The translations under genes and the position numbers were made by a program. From the NCBI RefSeq assembly GCF_038502225.1, contig NC_091307.1:24593678-24657677 (forward strand): a DNA stretch of 64,000 bases. The letters run 5' to 3'. Origin of the DNA: Cherax quadricarinatus (Eukaryota; Arthropoda; Malacostraca; Decapoda; Parastacidae). Of this stretch, positions 30,709 through 43,584 are shown in pieces (positions within the stretch are counted from its first letter, which is position 1; every line of letters starts with the position of its first letter). Under the pieces are notes generated by a model. It did no database searches. It saw nothing but the letters and a program-made list of their open reading frames with translations, and was not told the DNA's origin.

Positions 30709-31564
30709 ATGGCTTGTTGTAGTGTTTTAGAATCTCAGGTTCATGTGTTGAAGAAGGAGATTCTACTTCTTCAGGAGGAAAATAGGAAGCTGAAGCTTCG
30801 CATAGATGAGTTTGGGAGTGAGTGTGAGAAGGATTTAGCTGGTAAGGAAGGAATGGTCACCAGCAGTGATAGTGGCAGCCGCTTTAAGTGGCAAGTGGTT
30901 CACAGTTCAGGAAGAAGGAAGATGAGGAGAGTTAATAGAGAAGATGTGAAGGTAGGAAATCGATTCTCTGTTCTCCAAGACGAGTGTACTTCAGTGGTTG
31001 GTGAGGTTGAAGATACCACTGATTCCCCTGCTAATCAAGGTAAGAATATTTTAATAGTAGGTGATTCTCAGGTAAGATATATGGACCGTGCATTTTGTAA
31101 CAGAGACAGAAAAGTTCAGACAGAGAGTGTGTCTTCCTGGAGCTGGTGTTGGTGACATAGTCAGCAGGTTGGATAATATTATGGCAGGTAATGGGAACAA
31201 GCCCATTATCTGTCTTAGTGCTGGGGGTAATGACATTGGGAAGGGCAGGAGAGAGGAGCTGCTGGATAAGTACAGGTCAGCCATAGAAGTAGTTAGGTCT
31301 AAGGGAGGGATCCCAGTCATATGTAGCATCTTGCCTAGAAAGGGAGTGGGCAATGAATGAATGTCTAGGGCAACTGGTATAAATTGCTGGCTAGACAGGT
31401 ACTGCAAGGACCTTGCAATCCCATTCATTGATAACTGGGACCTATTCTTTGGCAAACGTGATATGTATGCAAGGGATGGGGTTCATCTCTCTGGAGATGG
31501 AGTGGCTGCATTAGCCAATTCAATTGAGAGAGTAATTGATGACTTGTCTAGGAATTTAAACTGA
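30709..31564 (+). pseudogene. CR1-like ORF1, copy 3 (frameshift and nonsense)
   Basis: Residues of the coiled coil (VLKKEILLLQEENRKLKL) and the SGNH block I (VGDSQVRY) lie in 30709-31155. A frameshift near 31115 moves the rest to 31088-31360, where AGGNDIGK is present. TGG of copy 1 has become TGA at 31358-31360. The final part 31361-31564 keeps DGVHLSGDG. A separate deletion removed part of the linker after the coiled coil. Confidence 0.88.
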
Positions 31565-34503
31565 TAGATTATAGAGGTATGGGCGTTTGTGGGAAACAAT
31601 CAGGCTGCAGCATTAGGGTTAAAAACAGCAGTTATTACCGGGATACCTCAGGGATATGTTTAAAAGGCAATATCCAAAATAAAGTTGCTAGTAATGGCAA
31701 ATCAATTGATCAACAAACAAAGAAAGATAGTAGAGGGCAACGGGCGACTAGCTCCCTTAAGGTTTACTATACAAATAGTAGGAGTCTAAGAAATAAGATA
31801 GATGAGCTAAAATTACTTGCAAGTGTAGGTAATATAGATATTATGGGTATAACAGAGACCTGGTTCAACCTGAAAGATAGAGAAATACCTTCTGAATGCA
31901 ACATACAGGGTTATAAACTATTCCACACTGATAGGGTCAACAGGAAGGGTGGTGGTGTGGCGATGTATGTCAGAGAAAATTTAAATTGTTGTCTTAGACA
32001 TGATATAAGATTAGAAGCATCGAACACAGGATCTGTTTGGCTACAGTTTCTCGAGGGACGTGACAAATTAATTTTGGGTGTGATTTATAGGCCCCCAAAC
32101 CTTGATAGGGAGTGCAGTAAGCTGTTATGGGACGGAATTCATAAGGCATCTAGATATGAAAATGTTGTGGTAATGGGAGATTTTAACTTTAGACAAATTG
32201 ATTGGAACAATATGACAGGAAATCTTGAGTCTAGTGACTTTCTTGATACGGTTCAGGATTGCTTTTTAGAACAGGTTGTAACAGAACCAACTTGGGGAAA
32301 CAATCTGCTTGACTTGGTTCTTACCAACAAAGATTCACTAATTAAAAATCTTGAGGTTAATGATGAGCTTGGGGAAAGTGATCACAAATCACTTAGTTTC
32401 AATATATCATGGAATTACCCAGATAACTGCAATCAAATCTCTGTCCCAGATTTTCGCTAGGCCGACTTCATGGGACTGAAAAATTACTTGGGTGGGCTAA
32501 ATTGGGATGTCCTGACTATGGGTCAGGTAGGTGATCTTGGTTGCCAATATGACGTTTTTCAGAGCATAGTTCTAGCTGCCCAGGCAACTTTTGTTCCGAG
32601 TAGGGAAATTAGATCTAACAAAAATGATCCCAAATGGATGAACAATAGATTAAAACATATCATTGGTCAAAAGAGAGGCATATATAGGCGTATCAAAAGA
32701 GGGGATGGGCAGTTAAGAAATCAATATATTCAATTAAAGAGAGAAATAAAAAAATGAATAAGAAAAGCAAAAAGGGATTATAAGGCTAAGGTCGCAAGGG
32801 ATTCAAAGACTAACCCAAAAGGGTTCTTTCAGGTATACAGAAGTAAGATTAGGGACAAGATTGGCCCACTTAAGAGTAACTCTGGTCAGATCACTGACAG
32901 TGATAAGGATATGTGTGAAATTTTAAATACCTACTTCCTCTCAGTTTTCACCCAGGAAAATACTAGCGATATTCCTGAAATAATAGATTATGTAGAACAG
33001 GATGATAATAAACTATGTACGATTGTGGTAACTAGTGACATGGTCCTCAGACAAACAGAGAAACTAAAACCCAACAAATCCCCAGGTCCTGATGAACTGT
33101 TTGCAAGGGTGTTAAAGGAATGTAAAGAGGAACTTAGCATACCTTTGGCTAATCTTTTTAACATATCACTACAAGCTGGCATAGTGCTTGATAAGTGGAA
33201 AATGGCAAATGTAATACCTATTTACAAGGCAGGTGACAGGTCCTTGGCTTCGAACTATAGACCAATAAGCCTTACCTCCATAGTGGGAAAATTTATGGAA
33301 TCAATAATTGCCGAAGCAATTCGTAGCCATCTTGACAGGCACAGATTGATTAATGAATCTCAACACGGTTTTACAAAGGGGTGTTCCTGTCTTACGAATT
33401 TACTAACTTTTATCACTAAGGTGTTTGAGGAGGTAGATCATGGTAATGAATATGATATTGTGTATATGGACTTCAGTAAGGCTTTCGATAGAGTTCCACA
33501 CCAGAGGCTATTGAGGAAACTTAGGGCACACGGAATGGGAGGAGAAATTTTTTCCTGGGTAGAAGCATGGCTGACAAATAGACAGCAGAGAGTTTGCATA
33601 AATGAGGAGAAATCAGAATGGGGGAACGTCACAAGCGGTGTTCCTCAGGGGTCAGTGTTGGGCCCATTGTTGTTCACAATTTACATAAACGACATAGATG
33701 AGGGAATAAATAGCGATATAAGCAAATTTGCTGATGACACCAAAATAGGCCGTCCAATTCATTCTAATGAGGACATTAGAGCACTCCAAGATGATTTGAA
33801 TAGACTGACGCAATGGTCGGAGAAGTGGCAGATGCAGTTTAATATTGACAAATGCAAAGTTCTAAATGTTGGACAGTTAAATAACCATGCCACATATAAA
33901 CTAAATAATGTAGATCTTAATACTACTGATTGCGAAAAGGATTTAGGAGTTCTGGTTAGTAGTAATCTAAAACCAAGACAGCAGTGCATTAGTGTTCGCA
34001 ATAAAGCTAACAGAATTCTTGGCTTCATATCTAGAAGTATAAATAATAGAAGTTTTCAGGTTGTTCTTCAACTCTATATATCCTTGGTTAGGCCTCATTT
34101 AGACTATGCTGCCCAGTTCTGGTCACTGTATTACAGAATGGATATAAATGCTCTGGAAAACGTACAAAGGAGGGTGACAAAGATGATCCCATGTATCAGA
34201 AATCTTCCCTATGAGGATAGACTGAGGGCCCTGAATCTGCACTCTCTCGAAAGGCGTAGAATTAGGGGGGATATGATCGAGGTGTATAAATGGAAAACAG
34301 GAATAAATAAAGGGGATGTAAATAGCGTGCTGAAAATTTCCAGCCAAGACAGGACTTGCAGCAATGGTTTCAAGTTGGAAAAATTCAGATTCAGGAAGGA
34401 TATAGCAAAGCACTGGTTTGGTAATAGAGTTGTGGATGAGTGGAACAAACTCCCGAGTACAGTTATTGAGGCTAAAAGTTGTGTAGTTTTAAAAATAGGT
34501 TAG
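31564..34503 (+). pseudogene. CR1-like ORF2, copy 3 (start lost, nonsense codons)
   Basis: The overlapping start TGATGGAAGA of copy 1 reads TGATAGATTA here, so the usual ATG is gone. The frame is preserved through nonsense codons at 32458-32460 (TTG to TAG) and 32755-32757 (GGA to TGA). The long open part 32911-34503 has NYRPISLTS, MDFSKAFDRVPHQ, SGVPQGSVL and FADDTKIG. A small deletion near 34475 shifts the last residues. The endonuclease blocks ITETWF, MGDFNFR and ESDHKSL are readable. Confidence 0.88.
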
Positions 34504-34702
34504 ATAAATACATGAGTGGGTGTGGGTGGGTGTGAGTTGGACCTGACTAGCTTGTGCTGCTGGGTCTGGTGCAGTGCTCCATTCTTGAGTGAAGGACCAG
34601 GCTGGGTGGGTCATTGGTCTTATCTGGGGGGGGGGACATGGTCCTGCTCCCCATGGGTCAGTAGGCCTGTTGCAGTGTTCCTTCTTTCTTATGTTCTTAC
34701 TG

Positions 34703-34950
34703 ACCTGGGCTACTGGCCAGGGCTACTAGCCTGGGCTACTAGCCAGGGCTACTAGCCTGGGCTACTGGCCTGGCCTACTGGCCTGGCCTACTAGCCTGGC
34801 CTACTGGCCTGGCCTACTAACCTGGCCTACTAGCCTGGGCTACTGGTCTACTGGCAGATGTCCATGGAGCAGACAGGTCTAGATTATTTACAATGTGAGG
34901 CCCGTGGGCAAGAGGACATAGGTGGAGTCTAGGAAGAATGGTGCACATTC
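34703..34950 (+). repeat. 13-bp minisatellite and flank, duplicated at 54945-55345
   Basis: Copies of CCTACTGGCCTGG or CCTACTAGCCTGG run from 34703 to about 34850. A unique block follows (CATGGAGCAGACAGGTCTAG, AGAGGACATAGGTGGAGTCT). The same array plus block occurs at 54945-55345. The unit resembles GGGCCAGTAGGCC of the CR1 3' end, from which it may have grown. Confidence 0.85.
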
Positions 34951-35040
34951 CTCGCCAAGCTGCTGGTGAGGGTGGACGTTTGCTGCACCTCTCTGACCGG
35001 AGCAAGTGCTAGCCAGGCTGTCACAATGGTGGTTGGGGTG

Positions 35041-35103
35041 CGCCACATTATTATTATTATTATTATAATCAAAAAGAAGCGCTAAGCCACAAGGACTATA
35101 CAG
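35041..35103 (-). repeat. SINE-like 3' end with (AAT)n tail
   Basis: On the minus strand CTGTATAGTCCTTGTGGCTT, AGCGCTTCTTTTTG and (AATAAT)n match the end seen at 1300-1477. The tail here is short (about 25 bp). Confidence 0.6.
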
Positions 35104-35145
35104 GGGGTGCACCACAGAATTAACACTGTTGGCATATAATTACTG

Positions 35146-36230
35146 AGAGGTACAATTAATCAAGATTCGGCGTTGAAGTTGTTGCCTCTGATTATTCGAG
35201 AGACATATGGGATTAAGGATTGTGACCTTTACAGAGTAGCCTTAAATGGAAACTACAGGATGTTCGTCAAACTACTGTCTTCACAGGTGTATGAGGATCT
35301 ACTCGATCATTATCAGGATGTTGCTATCGAGGTTAATGAGGACATCCTGGTAAAGATGGTCGATGTTTCACGTCAATTTACGTATGTTAAGTTACATAAT
35401 GTGCCTTTTGAGGCGAATGAAGCTGACCTACGTAGTGTGTTTGGGAAGTTTGGAACTATACACGTAGCTCAACAAGGCAAGTGGATGGCAGGGGCTTGTG
35501 AGGGTTATCCGGAAGGCAGTTTTGGCCTAAAGATGACTCTGAGGCAACCGGATACCTTCGTATGTGTTCTTAGAGGAATTCAGGATGCAAATACTTGTAA
35601 CTTACGCTGGACAATGTAGAACTTATAGACTGTGTGATGGTTATGATCACAGCGGCTGAATGTGTGAGGCGGAGGACGGATCAGGGAATACCAAGGAGTG
35701 ACATTTTGAGGCGAGGATCTATGGTGACTGATCAGTATCGCCAGGATGGACGTAGGCGTGGTCGGTTGTGGAGTGAGGAAGTGGAGGAAAGGCAATGTGA
35801 GGTGGAGCCTGAGGGTGCTGTGGGGCAGTTGAGTGCGTCTGCAGAGGGTGTGGCTCACGAGGCGGACAAGGACGTAACACATGATGTAGAAATTGACGTA
35901 GTGCTTGAGACAGTTTTGCAGATGTTCCCTAAATCGGAGGAAACCTTGATTGAGGAAAAGATGGGAGAACAGGTACCGGGACAAGGGGAAGATGCATGCG
36001 GGCCTGGAGGAAGGAATGAAATGTCGGTTTTGCCAAGTAGTGAGAAGGGGAATGAGGTGATAGAGGTGGAGGTGCACAATGAGGAGGGTCAGGAGACAAG
36101 CATGGTGAAAGAGGAAGTGTCGAGGAAGTGGGCAACAGTCACGTCTGACTCGGATGACGTCCTCACTCCAGCATAAAGACCAGGGAAAAAGGCGGGGATT
36201 GAAGGTGTGTGTAGAGGCAAAGAGAAAAAG
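35146..36230 (+). pseudogene. Tx1-like ORF1 remnant, copy 1
   Basis: The N-terminal part (35173-35619) has IIRETYGIKDCDLYRVALNG and an RRM-like stretch VKLHNVPFEANEADLRSVFG. The CCHC region is broken: RLCDGYDHSG is followed by TGA. The acidic C-terminal part (35634-36176) ends SRKWATVTSDSDDVLTP, then a stop where relatives have GQ, followed by RPGKK in frame. It is thought to be the RNA-binding partner of ORF2. Confidence 0.78.
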
Positions 36231-36357
36231 AAATGCCAGCAAGGGGTTAGGAGTGGAGGGGGTGGGGTGAGTGCCAAGGACGGTGTGTATGGGGCTACAG
36301 GACAGTGGAAAAATGAGGTGGGGAAACGTGGGTGGAAAACATAAGCAGGCCTAAGGT

Positions 36358-39300
36358 GTATGACAATTAATGTTAATGGTTTATGTAATAGTGGTAAGTG
36401 TGTATGGTTGAGAGGACTGCTGTATCGTTACAAGGCAGATGTTGCTTTTATACAAGAGCATAACTTGAAAGCGGGAAAATTGCTGGAGGTGAATGGATAT
36501 TGGGCTTTTGTAATGCCAAGACACGTTTAAAAGGCAGAGTAGGTGTTTCAATTCGTGAGGCAACTCCGTTTGTTTTGCAATGGTTTGAGGGGGGGGGGTG
36601 AGGGAAGAATAATGAGGGTGGATGGGTAGTGGATGTGTGAATGTGTGTCTTTTGTTGGAGTGTATGCTCCGGCGGAGAATGATGTGAGGGTAAAATCGGC
36701 ATTTGTAAGGGATGATCTGGAGTATTTCTTGAAAGCGCTACCCAGGGTTGCATTGATTGAGGAGATTGGAATTGTATAATAAGGAGATTTGATGTGACGC
36801 CAGAGGGTGTGGGATATTTCTCAAATGTGTTGAGAGATTTGTGTAGAGATATTGGGGTATGAGATGCATTTTGGGGTGGAATAGGCGAAGTGCAACATAC
36901 GTATGTAAGGAGGGATTACGCAGCTAGATTGGATAGGATCTATATAATGCAAGGGGTTTCAGTGGTCTTTTAACACCATAGAAGCAATTTATTCAGATCA
37001 CAGGGCAGTGGTGGTGGGGGTGACATGGGATTCGTTAGTGAAACGGTTTGAAAGCTACTGGAAATTAAACATGCGACTCCTTGAGGATAAGGAAGTGGAG
37101 GAGGGTTTGCTTTGTTGTGGAGGAAGCTAAGTGAGGAGGCAAAAAGGGTTGATAATGTGGTACGTTGGTGGGACAGTGTGGCCAAGGAGAGGATTTGTAG
37201 GTTTTACGTGGGTGAGGGGAAGCGTATAAATCAACTGAAGTATGGATTAACAAATTATTTGGAAAGTAGATTAGGATACTATCATGAGCAAGGAGTGGTG
37301 GGAGGGGTATTCCAAACAGAGGCAATGGATGATCTGAAGAGAAGGTTAAGAGAGGTGCAGGAGGAGAGATTTCATGCGGTGAGGGTGCAGGCGGGAGTGG
37401 AGGAAGTGCTCTGGGGGGATAAACCATCGGCATGTGTGTTGCGGAGACAACAGCAGAGGCGGACAGCGACCACGATAGTGGATTTGGAAGTGCACTCTGA
37501 GGTGAAAGGTTTTAGGGAGGGGCAGGTGTTAAAAACAACGGAGGGGATGAGTATGTTCGTGGATGAGTGGTATGGGCAATATTGGAAAAGTAAAGGGGTA
37601 AATAGGGAGGATCTTGATGGGGTGTGTGGTGTAGTGCCCGTAGCTGTGGGGAGAAAGGACAGAGAAGCTTTGGGTGGTGATATTGAAGAGGGGGAGATAT
37701 AGAGAGGGCTTGTAGACATGCACAGGGGCAAATCACCAGGTATTGATGGACTACCAAGTGAATTTTACTTAAAAAATTGGGATCTGTTAAGGGTTTTTTT
37801 TTAGTAATGCTGTTCAATAGAATGAAAGAGGGGGGAAAATTGGGCGAGATGCAAAGTACAGGGGTCGTTGTGCTTGTGCCTAAGGGTAAGGTGCAGAGTA
37901 CACTTAAGGATTACAGGGCGATTACTCTCATGTGTGCGGACTATAAATTGTTCACGAAGGTTTTGGGGAATAGGTTAAAATGTGTAGTGGGAAGAGTAGT
38001 TTCAAAAGGTCAACTAGGGTTGCCAGGATGGTTGATGGTAATGGGGCAAGGAATCCTAAAGGGGTTTGTTGAGTTTTGAGGGAACGCAGAAAGGATGGGG
38101 TATGGTGGCGATTGATTGACAGGGTGCTTATGATCAGGTGGAAAGGGAGGGTTTAAGACAGATCCTTAGCAAACAAGGTTTTGGGGATGAGATTGTGGGG
38201 TGGGTTGAAACATTGTATAAGGGGGCAAAAGCGAGAATTCAGATCAATGGATGTGTGGGAGGTGTGGTGAACATGGATAGGGGCTTGAGGCAGGGTTGCT
38301 TGCTATCACAGTTATTATTTGCATGTGTGCAAGATCCATTTTATAGGTTGGTAGAGACCAGAGTGTGTGGGAGGAGGGGTCGAGGGAGGGCTTGTTTAGG
38401 CATCATGTGGTAGGTTATGTGGATGACACGACACTCCTAGTCTGGAAGGGAACAAGATTGAGAGAGCTGGGAGGGGTGGTTTGCATGTTTGGAGGGGTGA
38501 CAGGTATGACGGTAAACATTCAGAAAACAAAGATCATGGGGCTGGGGGCATGGAGAGACAGAGTTTATTGGGACTGTGACGTGGTGAGAAGGCAGGAAGG
38601 GCAGTTATTAATATGTGGCATTTTGTATGGGGCGACCATACGGGAGGCTAGGGAGGCGAATTCGTTGAGAATGGTGGAGCGCGTGGAACGTCGGTTGGGG
38701 ATGTTACGGCCTTATCACTTGACATTATTGCAACGGGCAATTGTTATTAATGTATTGCTGTACAGTAAGGTATGGTATGTAGCAGCAGTTTTTCCATTGC
38801 TGAGAGCTGAGATTACTCGTATCCTTAGAAGTGTTTTTAGGTTCTTATGGGGCTCAGGATGTGAATGGATGAAGAGGGAGGTGGTGACTTTGCCGGTGAG
38901 GAAGGGAGGTTTAGGTTTGTTGGACCTGGGAAGGAGGGTGAAATGCATTTTCATCAGGTGGGAGTGGAAAAGACTAGGGGGACAGAGGGGGCCACACATG
39001 CAACAGTTGCATGACATTTTGAGGGGAATGTATGGAGGTGGGGAATGGAGGGAGTGTGAGATTTTGTTGAGGGCACTTTTGTGGGCGTGCGAGACACAGA
39101 AATTACAGGTGTGGGATTTATATCAAATTTTGAGGGTAGAGAAGACAGCCCCAGTTGAGGGGCTGTTCCCGATGTATGCATGGGGCACTATATGGAGTCT
39201 GTTCGGTAAACTAAAGCTAGGGCCCAGGGTGCGAGAGATCATGTTTAAATTTTTACATGGGATTCTGCCTACTGGATCAGTCCTCAGAAATAGACGTGTC

Positions 39301-39690
39301 ATAGAGGAGGATTGGTGTGGGTTGTGGGGAGTTGGAGACAGCCTATCACATGGTATACTTTTGCGATTATTTGGGGTGTGTGAGGGAATGGCTGGGGAAA
39401 GTGGTCAGGAGGATAGAAGGAACTGGGGTGTCGGTGTTGAGAGCACTAAGTCTTGATATAGGAGGGTGGGGGAGAATGTAGCATGGGAAGTCGCTTATAT
39501 AATGGTAGATTTCGTGTACATATCGTGGGGAATGAGAGGGATGGATAATGGGGAGGCGAGGAAACGAGTTTTAGCGAGAATTTTTTGTAGGACAACGAAT
39601 AGGAATCAGGAAATTTATGGGAGGAGATGGGAGGGAGATTTCACTGAGGGTTACAGGTCCATCACTGTTGGGGAGTTGCTAGAGTTGTGA
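36358..39690 (+). pseudogene. Tx1-like ORF2 remnant, copy 1
   Basis: The endonuclease start MTINVNGLCNSG and AFIQEHN lies at 36358-36460, and the domain is broken. The connector is at 37112-37702 (SYWKLN, LWGDKPSACVLR). The RT runs through 37777-38079 (KDYRAITLMCADYKLF), 38138-38413 (GLRQGCLLSQLLFACVQDPF) and 38365-39456 (GYVDDTTLLVW, then a long C-terminal region). The last piece is 39466-39690. YVDD rather than FADD and the QDPFY block place it in the Tx1/L1 group. Confidence 0.82.
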
Positions 39691-39720
39691 GGGGGGGGGG
39701 GGAAGTGGGTTTAGATTGTT

Positions 39721-40204
39721 GTGTAAAGCGTTCAATAAAAGGGAGGGGTACCAAACTGGCTTGCCAAACGAAAGATGTTGGTGGGAGGAGGTTTGGCATG
39801 CATGTGTGTGGGTGAGTGATGGGTGCAAGTGAGAAGGATTGTGTGTAATTGGGATGTGCATGGGAGTGCTGAGTTCATGCGTTCTTTGTGATAATTAATA
39901 TTTGTCAATTAATGCCTCCTGAAGAAGGCTTTTGTAGTAGCGTATAATAGTAGAAGTCTGAGAACGCTGCATGGAACAGCAAAAAAGATAGGATTTGACT
40001 CCCATTGTAAACTAATTCAGGTATGATATCATGGTACTTAGGGTTATGTTAACATATTATGGAAAGTCCAACACATCTTGTGATCCTGGCTTATGCAGCA
40101 ATGTGGGGATGTCCAGAGGGGTGGGTATAGCAGGGAGGGGGGTGGGTATAGCAGGGAGGGGGGTGGGAGGGAGTAACATGATTGAGATCATGTTGAGAGG
40201 GATA
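39721..40204. other. LINE 3' flank, no gene
   Basis: An AATAAAAGGG lies near 39733 and a short tandem GGTGGGTATAGCAGGGAGGG is repeated near 40120-40160. The rest is not recognised. Confidence 0.4.
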
Positions 40205-40450
40205 ATTTTTTTTTATATATTTTATTTAAAAACTCAGGTACAATATATATATGGGTACATAAATTAATATGTCAACGAGATACCAGGCACTAGCAAGATT
40301 ATTATTATATAATAAATAATAAAATAAAAACACTGGAAAATATAAAGACTATACAAAAAACAATGTGACAAAAACGAGCACACAAAAATTACACACATAC
40401 ACAAGCAATCACGTATTATGCAACATGATACTACATCTGGTATATAACTA
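40205..40450 (-). repeat. A-tailed retroposon end (minus strand)
   Basis: Read on the minus strand the block ends TTTAAATAAAATATATAAAAAAAA, a polyadenylation signal and A tail. The segment ACTCAGGTACAATATATATATGGGTACATAA recurs in nearly the same form at 43200-43240. It is probably a 3' UTR of a Tx1-like relative; its coding part is absent. Confidence 0.55.
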
Positions 40451-40454
40451 GGCA

Positions 40455-42702
40455 TGGCTGGTGAGGATGGTATTACTTACAACATACTCAGATTGCTGTG
40501 TCGAGTACCAGGTAATCCTTTACTTGAATTATATAACATGAGTTATGTCACTGGGGAGCTCCCTAAATCATAGACCGATAGCCTCATTATTCCCATTCCA
40601 AAGCCCAATCAACAAAACTCATTTCGCCCAATATCCCTTACTAGCTGCTTGTGTAAAACATTCGAAAGGATGATTCTTAATCGTCTTATGCACAGAATTA
40701 AGGAATTCTTGTCACCCCGGTTGCATGGCTTCATGCATGGAAGGAGTGTGCATCATTGCATTACCACCTTTCTCACTCTGCACACTGACAGCTCATACAC
40801 TACGTTCCTTGACCTTAAATCCGCTTTTGATGTAGCCAACAGACATGTAATCATTAGTGAACTTGCCAGAATGGATGTTGGAGGATGCCTTCTCCGCTGG
40901 ATTAAAGGTTACCTGTCCAACAGAAAGTCGTCTGTGTTGTTCCAGGGACACAGAAGTGTAACTAAAGATTTTGAATTAGGAACCCCACAGGGAGGTGTGC
41001 TTAGTCCCACCCTTTTCAACATTTTGATTAATGCCTTACTTAATGCCATGCCTAACCAGCCCCATCATTATATGGTTAGTTTTGCTGATGACACAATGAT
41101 TCACACTACCGGATTCTCCAACACCCAAAACATTCTTAATCATGTACTAGCCTCGTGTCAGGACCTGGGGTTAATAATCTCAGGGGATAAAACAAAGATA
41201 CTCAACAGGCGTCCTCCTCGGCAGAGAGGCACAATTCGTCAGATCCAGTTGCATGATGGGTCTCTTCTAGAATATGTAAGCAGATACAGGTATCTAGGCT
41301 TTGAGGTTCCACTACTTGGACCTGTTGTAACGAGACTTTGTCGCCAATACAAAGAAAGGCTGAGAGCACTTAGATTTGTGGCAGGTTTTCATCCCAGGTA
41401 TGGTGCTAATGTTAAATTGTGAAAATGATGTATCTTGCTTATATTAGATCATTGGTTGATTATGCGGCGCCACTACTTGCACTCGTGTCTTACTGGAAGC
41501 TTGGAGGGCTGGAAAAACTGCAAAACGAAGCAATGAGGATCATCCTAGGATGCCCTCGTACTGCCAAAATTTTAAATATGCTTAGGCTAGCCCATTCAAA
41601 CCCCTGCACAGAAGCCCTCCAAACTTTCCTCAGCACTGGTGAACATCCTTCCAGATGGATCGAAAAAACTGGAACCGACCTCCGCATGAACCAGCTACAT
41701 GATCTATATCAAGTTAGACAACAGAGACATTTCCCTGCTCCATGGGATATTACCCCATTCCAAACTACCATTCCTCCATTTCCCCCCAAAACTCTTCTTA
41801 AATCACAACCAAAGCTTCGTCTTGAAGCCAAACATGATGCCTTAAGCTGTATTGATAACTTAGTCACACAGAACACTCTTTCACAAATTATTTACGTCGA
41901 TGGTTCTGTTCACCAGTCCACTGGTGCAGCTGGTAGTGCTGCTGTTGTCACACAGAGTGATGGCTCTCATAAAGAAATTGGAGCACGCATCAATAACTGG
42001 GCCTCTACCCTTCAAACAGAACTGTTTGCCATACTCCTTGCACTCAAATGTGTCCATGTATCTAAGGTTGACACTTTAATTGTAACTGATTCTCTGTCAT
42101 CCATAAATGCTCTCAACTCATTAAGTATAAATTGTGGCATGCTTGTGTCAGAAGCCAGACATAGATATGGTAAGATTGTGGACAGTGGAGTCAGAGTGCA
42201 CATGCTGTGATGCAGATGCATGATAGAACTGATAAATTGGCTAAGCTGTATGCTTTCAAAGAGGGGGTAGATTACAATCTTGGGTTGTCAGTTAGCAGTT
42301 TGAGAACAATAATACGAAAAGAACTTCAAATGAACTTAGGGAGATTGACACAAGTCAGTCCATCTATCATCATTCCATCATGCAGGAGGAGCCACATGTC
42401 TATGGTGCATCCAACAAGATAAGCAGACTCTTGGATGTCACTACTGCCCGGCTCCGGCTGGGTTACAAGTATCTTTGGCAGGTTAAATCACCACCACCAG
42501 ATGTAGACCAAACGAAATGTAAACTTTGCCAGATGGACTATTGTCACACATTGCGTCATTATGTACTGGAGTGTGATCAAATTAATGAATTTAGAAACAA
42601 CTCACTCAGAAATGTTCAAGAAATGGCAAAGTATTTTATCCACAGTGGTATATTGCAGACCATTCTGGAGAAATACCCTGACTTTGCTAGCTGTAAATAA
42701 AG
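40455..42702 (+). pseudogene. LINE with RT, RNase H and zinc-motif C-terminus, 5'-truncated and frameshifted
   Basis: Readable from GEDGITYNILRLL at 40458. A stop at 40568 is followed by IIPIPKPNQQNSFRPISLTS. The frame 40649-41422 has LDLKSAFDVANRHV, GTPQGGVLSPTLF and SFADDTMIH. The frame 41419-42210 has DYAAPLLALVSYWKLGGLEK and an RNase H domain with YVDGSVHQ, QTELFAILLAL and VTDSLSS. The frames 42207-42422 and 42380-42702 have the HDRTDKLAK end of RNase H and a CKLCQMDYCHTLRHYVLEC zinc motif. RT plus RNase H suggests the I, Loa or RNase-H-bearing Jockey groups. At least three frameshifts disable it. AATAAAGC follows the stop, then (TG)n. Confidence 0.85.
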
Positions 42703-42718
42703 CATTACCACATGTGTG

Positions 42719-42806
<88 letters not shown>

Positions 42807-42836
42807 TGTGTGAGGGTGTGTGTGTGGGTGTGTGTG

Positions 42837-42931
<95 letters not shown>

Positions 42932-42934
42932 TGT
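42719..42934 (+). repeat. (TG)n microsatellite with GGGTGTGTGTGAGG interruptions
   Basis: About 215 bp of TG dinucleotides are interrupted in the middle by a duplicated GGGTGTGTGTGAGGGTGTGT block. The frames through it are not genes. Confidence 0.98.
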
Positions 42935-43186
42935 GACTCAACAATCAATATTTGCACCAATAACTCATTACAGTTGTGACCGGGTGTGGAAGTGTAAATT
43001 GCTCATTACTCTAAAATTTGTTCACGATTGTAGCCATGTATAAACGTAAGTAACCATTCTACAGTATTCATTACCTTTGTAACTTGTGAGCTCATTACCT
43101 TTGTACCTAGTTCAGCTATCAAAACTTTGGGGGCCCAGTCCCTGGACCCATTACGTACCTCTGTAATCTGTAAATACCTTTGTTTT
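42935..43186. other. Non-coding stretch with repeated CATTACCTTTGTA words
   Basis: Short words such as TCATTAC, CATTACCTTTGTAAC and TACCTCTGTAATCTG recur. It may belong to the 3' UTR of the RNase H LINE or to a separate dispersed repeat. Confidence 0.35.
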
Positions 43187-43502
43187 TTTTATATTTTATT
43201 TAAAACTCAGGTACAAAAAATATATGGGTACATAATCAATATGTAACAAGATACAGGCAGTAAAACGATAATCTGCAGTGACTTTTTTTTTATTATTATT
43301 TAAAAAACACAGTATACATGTATGTTATACATAATTGACTTAAAACACAGTATACATGTGTGGTATACAACATTGATTTTAAAACAAGAACCGTGAAAAC
43401 TTTATGTAAGACAACAATATATATAACCAAACAGAGAACTATCGGAACATACCTTAAACACCAAATAAATATATAACCAAACCTGACAGTCTTATTCATA
43501 TA

Positions 43503-43579
<77 letters not shown>
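43187..43579 (-). repeat. Successive A-tailed ends on the minus strand, including a 75-bp poly(T)
   Basis: Three T-rich runs (near 43183-43190, 43285-43303 and 43505-43579) each precede sequence with AATAAA-like words on the minus strand. The 75-bp T run is most simply the A tail of the Tx1-like element upstream. The 43200-43240 block is shared with 40215-40260. A pair of AACACAGTATACATGT words is repeated near 43305 and 43345. Confidence 0.6.

Positions 43580-43584
<5 letters not shown>

Larger units (their letters stand above)
30640..34702 (+). mobile_element. CR1-like LINE, copy 3 (older, full-length)
   Basis: The whole element is present from a 5' block GAGGTCAGTGGTCACGTGCGG to a 3' tail TTCTTATGTTCTTA. 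It is clearly diverged from copies 1 and 2, with several disabling changes. Its 3' UTR has drifted and contains a G9 run near 34627. Confidence 0.9.
35143..39720 (+). mobile_element. Tx1/L1-group LINE, copy 1 (decayed, 5'-truncated)
   Basis: The sequence aligns by translation with the two minus-strand relatives (43580-49513 and 49505-54165). It starts within ORF1 at RGTINQD, matching RGTLSGD in copy 2. ORF2 ends near 39690 with EGYRSITVGELLEL, followed by a G12 run. Many frameshifts and stops are present. Confidence 0.85.

Noticed and set aside
35580..37817. Proline-rich minus-strand open frames of 60-220 aa
   Set aside because: They are antisense shadows of the G-rich Tx1-like coding strand.
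6867..42702. A Penelope-type reverse transcriptase that could mobilise the GAAACG elements
   Set aside because: All RT frames seen have FADD or YVDD cores with LINE-type neighbours, and none has Penelope features or a GIY-YIG domain.
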